Source: Dugong dugon (taxonomy: Eukaryota; Chordata; Mammalia; Sirenia; Dugongidae). Taken from it: a stretch of DNA of 64,000 nucleotides. This document shows positions 47,601-58,300 of the stretch, piece by piece (position 1 is the first letter of the stretch; the number at the start of each line of letters is the position of its first letter). A program made the position numbers and the translations under genes. Location of the stretch: positions 88,285,601 to 88,349,600 of the forward strand of contig CM057472.1 of assembly GCA_030035585.1 (NCBI GenBank), given 5' to 3'. The notes under the pieces were generated by a model. The model had not been told where the DNA came from, did no database searches, and was given only the letters and a program-made list of their open reading frames with translations.

Positions 47601-50600
47601 TGGAATAGGTGTTGGAAATACAAAAATAAGAACAGACTTTTTCCAGGGTTTGCAGTCTGTTACAGAAGGCAGTTATAAAAGCAAGAGGAATAAAGGTCAG
47701 AAGGGAAAGGAAAGGAAGAAAACAATGTGGACTCAGTGAACTGAATTGCCTAGGATGTTATGTAAACTATAAGGAGAGATCTCTAACTCAGGGAGTAACC
47801 TGCCCCACCCAAGGATAGGCAAGAACAATCACAAAAGATGCTGTCAAGCAGTGACAGATGCAATTAACCCAAAGAGCATTCTCCTGGGTCTCAGCTTTGT
47901 GGTACAGAATTTCTAATCTGTTATGTTTGAAAAATTAGCACAGTTCAGTAACAAATGTTTCTTTGAACTCCACTTACGCAGCATGGTCTAGGACCACGGC
48001 CTGGTAGGTAATTGAGTAAGGATGGGCATGGATAAGGGAGAATTTCAGGCTCAACTCATGAGAACTTCCTGATTTCAAAGGCTGATGCAAGTAGTAGATA
48101 AGGAGTTAACTTAATAAAATCATTAAGCAAGTTTAAAAAAAAGGAAAGAAAGAAAAAGAGGGATTGGGTTTTAAAAGAGAAGTTTTTATTAATTTTATTT
48201 TATTCTTTTTGTTCTAAATTTTTTTCTCCCATAAGCCCCAAGTATATGTATATGTACTGTGTGTCTGTATATACATATGTATATACATATACATATGTGT
48301 GTATACTAAATGTATACTGCCTTTCACTCTGTATATGCATATATATATGTATACACAGTATAAATGATATTAGACTAATATAAGCAGAGATTAACAACAG
48401 CCCCTGCCATCGGTCATGTGTTTACACAGAAATTCATGCCATCATTCTTAACCAGCATCAGCCAACATAGACATGCATGATACTATTATAACTTGGCCAA
48501 CAAAGCATGTTGATTTTTCTTTGGGTTTTGTTTTCTTCTTTGTCATAATTATAATGGTGATTCCATAATTCAGTTATCCTTGGGAGGGGTGGAGAGAAAA
48601 AATTATACAGATATATCTATACATATATACACATCCCTGTATGTATATATATAAATAGATATCCACCTTGTATATATTTGAGAAACATTTTCTGTCGTAA
48701 TCACGTCATCTTGTGCCGCATGAATTTTTGGTGGTTCAATTTACTTTATTTTGTTTTAATTCACATTTAGTATTTTGGTCATTATGGCTATTTTTAACTC
48801 ATTGCTATACATTTATGAGTAATTACAATCATTTTTAAATACTGAAAGACATATAGATAGACAAATAAAACAAGGCAACAAAATCTTTTCTTGCCATCCT
48901 AATCTTGAATTTCTCCCCCTTCCACATATTCCTTCAGTACTTATGCTCAAAACCAAACAAACCCCAACAGAATCCAAGAAAGTTGTGTACAAAAGAATGA
49001 AAGACCATGTTTTCCTCTTCCTCCTCCAGTACATATCTTGCTTTGGATTTTCTTCCTTTTCTCTTTTTATTTTTCCCCATATCTGTACAAGCTACTTCCC
49101 CTTGGTCTCCTCTTTATGACAATGCAAATAAAAGAAGACAAATCATTCAGAAAAATAAATAAATAAAAGAAAAACATGTAGAAGCAAGAGAGAAACACAT
49201 CCTCCCCACAAATTTCAGATGGCATAAAAAGAATTTTATTGCAGATATAGACTATTTGCTGTATCTTTTATTTCTGGACAAGCCCTGGATCATATTGTGT
49301 GGCATGCAGTGACAGTTTTGAAGCGAATCAACTAACCATGGCCTCTATCACCAGTGCATGGCTGTAATGATGCCATCTTGTGTTTCATTCAATTGACACA
49401 TCCACGCTCACCCAGCAAGTCCAGTGTATGAGTTGTGGGGACGATTTCTTTTTGTAGTTATAATTTCATAGGTTCTCATTATTGTTATTATTTCCTTTGG
49501 GTCATGGAAGCCCCAAGAGCTGTCCTTGCAGCGTCTCTGTTTGATTTTGTTCTTGCTTTTGCTTTCCTTGGCACAGCAGTCAAGTGTGTGTCTCGTGTCT
49601 GGCACAGCTGTCTTGTCATCCTGGCTTGGAGTCCACTGTTGTGGTGGTGTTCTGTGATTCTGTTCTCTGTTTGTAATATGTGGTTTGAAATCCTCTCTCT
49701 TTATTTCTCACCCCTCTATTGCCTCTACTTTTAACCTCACTCCCAGGGAACTTCACGAAGGAGCAAAACAAATTCTCAGTCCTATTATAAGACTGATAAC
49801 TGTGGTTTGCATCTGGAAGTCGTAAATGGCGCTTTTTACCTGACTAAGGAGGCAAAACTTACAATGGGAAATTACTACTAATAATAGCCAGCCAACAACC
49901 ACATCAACAACAATACGAAACCCTTGTTGATATCTTTGGAATGATTAAAAAGGCCTACTGTTAAAGAGATTCATGTGAGAGCTAATTTCCAAAGAATTTT
50001 TCCATAGATTAACAGTCTTCTAGTCAGAACCTTTTCTTCGGGAACAGATCAACAGAGGATTTTCCAGAAAATTCTAGTGAGGGAATGATGTCACCTCTGC
50101 TGTACAGAGCAGTGCCTGTTCCTGAATTGGTGAGGAATTTGTGAAAATCTGAATATGTTTTATTATAAAATTCATTTATGATTATGTATTAGCCTAAAAT
50201 ATAAATGTGTTCAGCAAGGCATCTGAAAGAGACCCAAAAAAAAAAAGCTTTTTTGAACTCACTGGTTCTGACTCATAACTCATACATCTTTTGAGTTAAG
50301 ATTATCTTTGATCTTTCTATGTGTGTGTATATATATATTTGTAACATAAATTCATGGAAACGTTAGAGAGCCAACATTTTGACTTGGACCTAAATTCTTT
50401 TTGTTCTGTTTCCAAAGTAAGTTATAGGACATACACAACATCCTTATTTTTGAGCATAGACTCTGAATTTCTTGAGACAGAAGTAGAAGAAAGTGCTCAG
50501 TTAACTTTTTCAGATGATGAATAACACCTGTGATTATCCAGGCACTTTGCTGCATAATTCAGAAGGACTTGGTTTGTTTGATGCTAACAATGAAAATGGC

Positions 50601-50881
50601 ACGCTGTAATATCATCTTCACCCATTTATTCAGAAGGGTTGAGCAAGAGAACATAAAATAAGTTTTTTTCATTTCAGGTAATAGATTAAAGATTTTTGAA
50701 ATAGGCCTTTAGAGAAGAAATCCGTGTATCTAATCTGGAGAAGAGAAAGTTTCTCAAGGCACATGGTTTTATGATGGGATGTTTCAGACATGGTAGAGTT
50801 GGTCTTTGCTTCTCTCTTTATAAGGTTAGAGGGGAAGGGAAAAGCAAGGCAAGAGGAAATTCGCAGGCTTTATGTACTCAG
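44641..50881. other. Long SINE-free intron block
   Basis: Over 6 kb without any AfroSINE, in contrast to the remainder of the window. It is AT-rich, with TA/TACA microsatellites at 48241-48360 and 48605-48680. A possible ancient L3/MIR-like fragment lies at 47560-47690. The part 46600-47450 is unique and carries homeodomain-type words (tttaattaatcattattggc near 46935). No coding pattern; the frames at 46126-46401 and 49435-49734 are featureless. Confidence 0.5.
48241..48360. repeat. TA/TACA-rich microsatellite
   Basis: Alternating tatgtatatacatata units with interspersed unique bases. Confidence 0.75.
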
Positions 50882-50882
50882 A

Positions 50883-51065
50883 GGAGTCCATGGGTAGTGC
50901 AAATGGAAAAGTTAGCTGTTCGAGTCCACCCAGAGATGCCTTGCAAGAAAGGCTTGGTGATCTACTTCTGAAAAATCAGCCATTGAAAACCCTAGGGAGT
51001 ACAGTTTTGCTCTGACACACATGAGGTCACCATGAGTTGGAATTGACTTGATGGCAACTGGTTTA
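50883..51065 (+). mobile_element. AfroSINE, GGAGTCCCTGGGTGG type, slightly shortened
   Basis: ggagtccatgggtagtgcaa, gttcgagtccacccagagat, ggcttggtgatctacttctg and the tail caccatgagttggaattgac. About 20 bp between head and B box are missing. Confidence 0.9.
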
Positions 51066-51085
51066 CATATTAAGAACTTTCTAAT

Positions 51086-51201
51086 GAAGGAAGGAAGGGG
51101 AAGAGGGACAGAGAAATAGACGAAGAAAGGAAGAGTAGAAGGAAGGAAGGAAGGGACGGAGGGAGTAAAGGAGGAATGGAGGGAGGAAAGAAGAAAGGAA
51201 A
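51086..51201. repeat. Polypurine (GGAA)n-rich tract
   Basis: About 115 bases almost wholly A and G on the plus strand with repeated gaaggaaggaagg units. It lies 20 bp after the SINE at 50883-51065. Confidence 0.85.
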
Positions 51202-51469
51202 ACAAAAAAGAGCAGGCTGAACAGAAAAATAGGGATTAGAAGGGAGGGGTATTGATTATTAGCTAGGTACAATGGCATGCTGATAAATGTTTAAAAACTG
51301 GTGCACACACATGCAAAGCTCTAATTTGTAATGCTTGATGATTTCTGTGATGTAAAATATTCCCATCATGGCTGATTTCAAGACATCCGTATGATAGCAC
51401 CAAACTCAGGGTTGGGAAGACATGCTTAGTAGCACGCAAGTATGTAGTATTTTTACCATACAGATACTG

Positions 51470-51665
51470 TGTTGTTGTTGTTAGTTGCCATCAAGTTGAT
51501 TCCAACTCATGGTGACCCTATGTGTGCAGAGTAGAACTGCTCCATAGGCTTTTCAAGGTGGTCACCTTTCAGAAGCAGATCACCAGGCCTGCCTTCTGAG
51601 GCATCTCTGGGTGGGCTCGAATCCCCAACCTAGTGGCTAGTAGTTGAGCGTTTGTGCCACCCAGG
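51470..51665 (-). mobile_element. AfroSINE, GGAGTCCCTGGGTGG type, minus strand
   Basis: gttgttgttgttagttgcca, tggtgaccctatgtgtgcag, gaagcagatcaccaggcctg, ctgggtgggctcgaatcccc, and head complement tgtgccacccagga. Confidence 0.9.
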
Positions 51666-51767
51666 AAAACTCATAGATATTATAGATATCAATAACCTCA
51701 AGAGCATAGATAATACTACAGTGTGGTAAAATAATTAGCGAATGATGAATTTTAAGTATTTTTACCT

Positions 51768-51910
51768 CAGAGGTACCTTGGAAGAAAGACCTGGCCATCT
51801 GTTTCTGGAAAACAAAACAAAACAGCCATTGAAAACCCTATGGAGCACAGTTTACTCTGACAAACATGGGGTCACCATGAGCCAGGGTCGACTCAAAAGC
51901 AACTGGTGTT
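51768..51910 (+). mobile_element. AfroSINE fragment, head missing
   Basis: cagaggtaccttggaagaaa, gacctggccatctgtttctg, ccattgaaaaccctatggag, tcaccatgagccagggtcga. It has a small aaaacaaaac expansion. Confidence 0.85.
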
Positions 51911-52024
51911 CAGTATAATTTATTTCACTGTCGTTTCATACTTCTAATTTTTTATAATGGCTATGTTTAACAACTAGCTTGCAAAATTCCTGAAAATGCA
52001 GCTGTCAGCTTTCATGAGCTGGTA

Positions 52025-52200
52025 CAAGATGGCTGTTGCACCCACTGGCCCAGGTACTACGCAAGGTGCATTCACACATGCTATTTTATTTAAATCTCAC
52101 GTTAAGTTATTATGAGGTAGAAACGTTTAGGGACATCCTACAGTTGAAAAAGGTGAGACTCAGAAACTTTGCTTTTCCAAGGTCACTTACCTGTGCGTGA
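52025..52200 (-). mobile_element. MIR SINE
   Basis: Reverse MIR order: aggtactacgcaaggtgcat, attatgaggtagaaacg, aaaaaggtgagactcagaaa, ttttccaaggtcac. Confidence 0.6.
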
Positions 52201-53156
52201 ATGACGGTCAGTTTGACTTTTTTATCCATTTCATTTCCATCGCAGTATGCTCAGAGGATCAGGCTTAAACATTTATTAAAACAGTAAACTTTGGAACTAT
52301 CGTGTGCTCATTTGTAGCGTTTAACGTGAATGGAGTGTCCACGCTGCCCCGAGGAGGTTCCTTCTTTAGAGAACAGATAAAATGGAATGTAAATGTATTA
52401 GGGTTGTGTCAATGGCAAAATGATGACAATGAAACAGAACTAGGACTCCTGACATTCAGTTTGTAAATGTCACAAAAAGTATGCCTGCAACGTCTTGAGC
52501 GTCTGCTTTGACTAATTTTGTTTCCTCAAAATAGAGTTGCCAAATACTCCTCCCTTAGGAACACTGAAGCTGAATAGGGTATTTCTTAGGTTTTCAAACT
52601 GTGTTTACTGAGCTTTAGAAAGACTATAATAGATGTATTTCTTAGCACATAACATAATTATAATCTCTAGCATGATTCCATTACTCAGTTGGGATGTTTT
52701 TGTAACTTTTTAAATATAACGAACTTGATTTAGTTACAGTATTTGACGCATGTTGATTAACCAACTGCACGGTGAAGTATAGCAATGCCCTTTGCTTCTA
52801 TGTTTTCTCACAGAGTAAACTAATATATTAACATACAGACAGCATGAGAACCATTGCAGAGAATTGTTGCAGATTTTTCTTTTTCAATCTATTAGATACT
52901 TAATCATTGCTTTGTAGAAGAGTTTGAGAAATCTGGGAATTAAAAGGAAAATCTTGGGTCTTATTAGCCCTTCTAATTTGACAATATAGATTCTCTGATT
53001 GAGTTTCTGATAGCTCAGTAATTTACTTTGATTTGGTGACAGGCTCAGTTACCCCTGGAGTCAACTTTCAAAGACATCATATATAATATTTAATAAAGTC
53101 TCTTGAAGGGAATTTCTAGGCTTTTACCTATAGGTCTGCCACTGCTAAAACTTTGT

Positions 53157-53766
53157 TCCTTCATTCAGTGAACATTTATTGAGCACATATATTGTCAGGT
53201 GGTTCAGTGGTGGAATTCTTGCCCTTCCACGTGGGAGACCTGGGTTTGATTCTGGCCAATATACCTCACGCGCAGCCACCACCCATCTGTCAGTGGAGAC
53301 TTGTGAGTTGCTATGATGCTGAACAGATTTCAGCAGAGCTTCGAGCCTAAGATAGACTGGGAAGAAGGGCCTGACGATCTACTTCCAAAAATCAGTCAGT
53401 GTAACGCTATGGATCACAACAGTTCAGTCTGCATCCAACCATGAGGATGGCGCAGAACCAAGCAGCATTTTGTTCTGTCATGCATGGGCTCACCATGAGT
53501 CGGGGACTGACTGGACGGCAACAACAACAACTGTTGCCAGATATTATCCTAAGTATTTTATATTTGTAACTTCTTTAATCCCCACAGCAACCATGTGAGT
53601 TTCTATTACTATCATCTCCATTTTAAAGATGAATAAATTGAGGCCCAGAGAAGCTAAATAAATTGTCCAAGAACCCACAACAAGGAAGTAGCAGAGACAG
53701 GATTTGAACCCAAGCCAACTAGCCCCTAAGCCCACACACTGACCACTATGCTACACTGTCTCTTAT
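53157..53766 (-). mobile_element. MIR SINE split by a tRNA-Gly SINE
   Basis: The left part at 53157-53195 (cattcagtgaacatttattg) and the right part at 53532-53766 (aagatgaataaattgaggcc, ggatttgaacccaagccaac, ctatgctacactgtctctt) are one MIR. The inserted SINE lies between ttgtcag (53192-53198) and ttgccag (53534-53540), a probable target duplication. Confidence 0.85.
53196..53531 (+). mobile_element. tRNA-Gly-headed SINE with RTE-type tail, copy 2
   Basis: The head gtggttcagtggtggaattc and ccacgtgggagacctgggtt follows tRNA-Gly closely, with B box GGTTTGATTC at 53243-53252. The body matches copy 1 along its length (gttgctatgatgctgaacag is identical). The tail is caccatgagtcggggactga, followed by (AAC)n. 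Confidence 0.9.
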
Positions 53767-54047
53767 TATATAGTGCTCACTCTCCATTTACTCATATATA
53801 CGTCAGGCATGAAATAGCTACTTGCCTCCTTGATATAAGAATGGAAGGTTGTAGTCAGTGGTCAAGAAATACTTGTTAAATGATACTATGTATCTCAAAG
53901 GCTTCAATAACCTTAGTTGACAGAATTTATGATATTGTTCAGTTATGATTTATCCAAAGAGCTGTGGTTGAAACAAGTTGCTCAGATTTCCTGCTGAGGT
54001 GGAATGTGTCTAATATCTGAGAGAAATACCAACAATTATGAAAGGTT

Positions 54048-54230
54048 GGAACCCTTGTGGTGCAGTGGTTAAGCATTTGGCTGCTAACCAAAAGGTCAGC
54101 AGCTGGAATCCACCAGCCACTCCTTGGAAACCCTATGAGGCAGTCCTACTGTGTCCTGTAGGGTCACTATGAGTCAGAATTGACCTGACAGCGATGGTTT
54201 GTTTTTTTTTTTTTTATTTTTTTGGTTTAT
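54048..54230 (+). mobile_element. AfroSINE, full length
   Basis: ggaacccttgtggtgcagtg, gctgctaaccaaaaggtcag, ccttggaaaccctatgaggc, tcactatgagtcagaattga, followed by a T-rich tail. Confidence 0.9.
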
Positions 54231-54476
54231 GAAAAGTTAGTCTCTTTTGATTTCACCTATGTAATAATCTGTGTACTGAGGGCTTTTAGCTCATTACTCA
54301 TTAGCAGTCCTGTTCAGAAAATACAATCAGACAAAAGCCACCTCTTACTGATGTAAGGATTCTAAGAATAGAGGCTCTTAGTAAGAGCTTATGAAAGATG
54401 CTGTTATTTTCTTTATTTCAGAAATAATTATGTTCCTTGGAACATAGTGTTTTAGATGTTATAGCTAATAAGAACA

Positions 54477-54530
54477 CAACCAAACCCGTTGCCTTCGAGT
54501 CAATTCTGACTCATGGCAACCCTATTACAG
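54477..54530 (-). mobile_element. AfroSINE tail fragment
   Basis: Reads accaaacccgttgccttcga then gtcaattctgactcatggca, ending accctatta. Only the tail is present. Confidence 0.75.
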
Positions 54531-55094
54531 GTAATAGAATGCAAAATAATCAGTGGAAATGTGCCTGAGGATGTATTTCTTACCTTAACCGTTTTCTGAC
54601 GTCGGTGTGCTCTTGCTGTCTCCTAATGCCACACCTATGTGTTTATCCTCTTTCTTTTATCTCACACCTTGCATCATATATCTAAAATTATTTAACAATC
54701 AAAACCAAGAAATAAAATAAAACAAACCTTTATTGTCCCCGAGAATTTTTCTATGCAAGAAAAGAATCTTAAAAGTAGTTAAGAAGAACTAAAATTCACA
54801 ATCAAAACTCCTTTTTTGAAAGGTATGTTTATTTGTATTAGAATCCTTCTTCTCAGGAAAGTATGACCTACCCAAGCATCTAACGGTCTCATTACAAGTT
54901 ACAGGATGTCTGAATACGTAGTCCTTGAGCCAAATTCTAAACTGGAAAATATGTACACTTGAAATGCTCGAGGACCCTCTGTTGTTAAGTTGTGCTTCCG
55001 TCTTAGCTTTGGAGCACAGAGTACCCCTTTTTATACTAAAAGATAATTGACAATATTTTATTGTCAAGCATTCAAATCTGTCAGATCGATCACC

Positions 55095-55319
55095 CAGAGC
55101 AATGGCCAGCAAACTCTTCTTTAAAGGACCAGGAGTAGATATTTTAGGTTTTGAGGGTCCTACAGTCCCAATCACAACTACTCAACATTGCTGTCTTAAT
55201 GCAAAAGCAGTCCTAGACATGCAGAAATGAGTGAATGTGTCTGTGTTCCAATAAAATTTTATTTACAGAAACAGACATCGGGCTGGTTTAGCCAGTAGGC
55301 TATAATGTGCCGAACCCTG
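55095..55319 (+). mobile_element. hAT-Charlie-type MITE
   Basis: Starts CAGAG and ends CCCTG, an imperfect hAT-type terminal inverted repeat. The interior tctttaaaggaccaggagta, gatattttaggttttgaggg, gtgttccaataaaattttat matches a very common ancient mammalian hAT MITE. The exact MER name is not certain. The minus-strand 128-codon frame at 54789-55175 partly overlaps it and is not a gene. Confidence 0.75.
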
Positions 55320-58300
55320 ATTCAGAGAAATCTGATAAATTAAGAATTTTTAGCTTTTTTTTTTTTAAATAGATGAGTCTTTCTTGCCCATTTTATAGTC
55401 AATCTGAACATTTCTTGAGTTCTCCATTAAATACATGGGATTACATGGGATAGAACAGGACATTAAAAGCTCATCTTTAAGGACATTTCCTGCCATTGTT
55501 TTAAATATACCATTATCTCTGATATCAAACATGGTAAAAAAAAATTAACAAACAAAACCAGGGTCATCTCCAACTAGCTTGTACACTGCATTTTTCTATG
55601 AGCTTGGCATTTTGCTGTTCATTTTGCAAATACGTGTTTTGATTTCCCTGCCTCTGCTGGGGCGTGGGCTGAATTCTCCTCAGCTTTTAGACCTCTTAGG
55701 CAGTAGCTTCCTTGAACTCCAGCCTACATACTGTGTCACATCCCAGTAATTCTTCCCCAAAACTTGGCTATGGGTTATTGAGCTGACAAATGTCTAAATG
55801 ACTGAGATATGATATCTGCAACCTGCTGAGAACTTCTTTCTTTGTACTTTTTGATTTGTAGCTTTATAAGTTTTGTGGAGAAAGTGAGAAAAACATTCTT
55901 TTTTGACATAAGCAGTGAATGGGAAGAATCAAATTGAGGGAGCACAATATATAGGACTGCTTTCTGCATGGCGAGCAAAAACATTTATTTATGTCTTAGA
56001 CTTCTGAATGTCCGAAGTAACGGATTATACAGTGTGGCGCAGGAAGGAACATCCTATGTCCTGAGGAGAATAATGTGTTCTACCACCTGACTGCAGATTA
56101 GACAGGAGCAGACTATGAAGATGCATGTTTAAAGCCATATTTAGTGTTACTGTTAAAATGACATTGGTTGCTTAAGGATTTCATTTTATGAATTAATGCT
56201 TAGTCCCTTTGGCATTTTTAACATTAAAAATCTATGGAGAAGAAGCATTAAAGACTCATGTATGTACACTGGACAGACTATGAAGCCAGACCCTAATGCA
56301 TCCCAACCCAAGAGGGAGCATAAGATTAATTTCAGGGAGCTGAGATGCTTAGTAATAACATTATGAGCTTTCTCCATTAGCAAATCCCCATGGTGTGGTA
56401 TTGTGTCTGGAGTTGTAAGGAATGAACTATAGTTCAGAAATAAAAATTAAAAATAAATAAAATAAACAGACAACGATGCAAGGAGACAAGAAAAACCATG
56501 CGCCTAGGAGAGGCCTTGGGGGAGAAGGTATAGAGGTTAGCTTTTCAAAATAACCTAATTTGGAATTAGTATTTTAATAAGCCTCTGAGATCACTTTCTT
56601 TATTTATGTATAAAGCAAGGTGGCAAACTCAATTCACACAGGGACCAGCTGAGTAACATGAATGGATGAAGTGGACCTCGTTGGGTACGATCAGCCATCA
56701 GGGGAATTATAATGAACTGCACAGAAAATGCCTTCTTTTAACCACAGTTAAATTAAATATTTTAAAATTAAAATAAAAATATACTTTATGGACAAATAAG
56801 GCACAACAGTGAGACGCGTGGTATTCTTAATTTTATTTTTTTTTAATACCTTTAGATTTAACCCCTTTGTAAAATTTGAAGAATATGCTCATGTGAAATT
56901 TCTGATTAAGGTATCACTCAGCGACATTGACTGTATCAAATTAAACAGTAATTCCTTTTCCAAGCTCCCATAAAGCTAAAGATCTTTTTTATAGATTATT
57001 ATTATTATAACCTTAGAGTTTACATAACTCTAAAACTGTAAGCTTGAAGGATTTTAGAGTTTGTTGTAATTTTTTTGTTTTAGGTGAGGAAACTGAGGTC
57101 TACAAATGTCAACTGATTAATTCGAGGTCACAGACCTAGTTGAGATCAGAGTTGTAATTAAATCCCAGATGCTCTAAATCCACAATCCATGCCCTTTTAT
57201 TGATAATATGTGTCAAGTTAGAAGAAAACCCAAAGGTTTTTATTCTAAATTGAGACAGCACCCAACAGAGGATCCAGAGAGTGTGCGATAGATTAATTAC
57301 CTTTGCTCTACGGGTCATTGTTGCCATGCAAGAGAGGATATTATTGACCCCCTTAGGGAGAAAATCCATAATTCAGTGTTCTGTTGGTCACAAGGGAAAT
57401 TAAACAAGAGATTATGGACAATTGGTGAATCAAGGGTTGGGAGACTGGGAGTGGGTTATAGTACAGATTCTACAAGTGCATGGTCTAGTGATGATTTGTT
57501 AGTGACACTACCTTCCTATACCAAGGACAGAAGATTAGTAGGTACACTAGAGCAGTGGTTCCCAACTTCAAGTCCAGAACCAGTGCCCAGCTCTGCCAAA
57601 GCTTTCACTGATTCATGGTGAAATGAGAACAGTATAGACAATATAGTGAGTTTCCACCAACTTAAAATTACAGAATGGCCCTATATTTGGAGATTATATC
57701 TTGCACTTTTTGATGGTTAAAATGACTGTCTTTTAAAAAAGCAATGTGTTGTTACTGTTTGTAGCATCCTTAGTTATCAAAATAAAAGTTGGCAATGGTT
57801 TATTAGTCCTATTCCACATCCCTCCCCCACTTTGGTATTTGGCTGCTCTGCGAAAACAGATAAACAGACATCCAGAAACCAAAGAACAATAGGTTTAAAG
57901 TGTTCTCTGTGCTGCCACAGTAGGCTTAGTAGATTTTAAGGACTGAAGACTTTCTAAGTCTAAAATTTTATTACGAACGAGATGATCTTAAGACCAAGCC
58001 ATTCATTTCATTGAGGTCCCAGAAAGTTACTATGCTAAACAATGATCACTTTGATATTAGGTATTAAGATAGTTTTTGCATCTCAGTAAAAGAGATAGAA
58101 TAGAGGCACAAAATAGGATGTATGGAGTGGAAAATTTTTTAAAAATCTGGGATAAATGTTATTAAAAGGTCAAAATCAACTTATAAACATAAATAGACTT
58201 AAAGAAAAATGGGAACTTCTAAAGAGTCTGTGGAAAGATAATTTATGCCTATAAAAATAAGCCTCTGTGGTAAGTCCAGAATTTTTTTTCTCATCTTAAA

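Noticed and set aside
53196..53268. Possible functional tRNA-Gly gene
   Set aside because: Better preserved than the other copy, but fused to the same SINE body and inserted in a MIR, so it is a SINE head.
54789..55175. 128-codon open frame, minus strand
   Set aside because: Its N-terminal part lies inside the hAT-type MITE, so it is a mix of fossil transposon and unique sequence.
57552..57610. hAT-like start CAGTGGTTCCCAAC
   Set aside because: No matching inverted end or 8-bp duplication was found within a few hundred bases, so it is too short to call.
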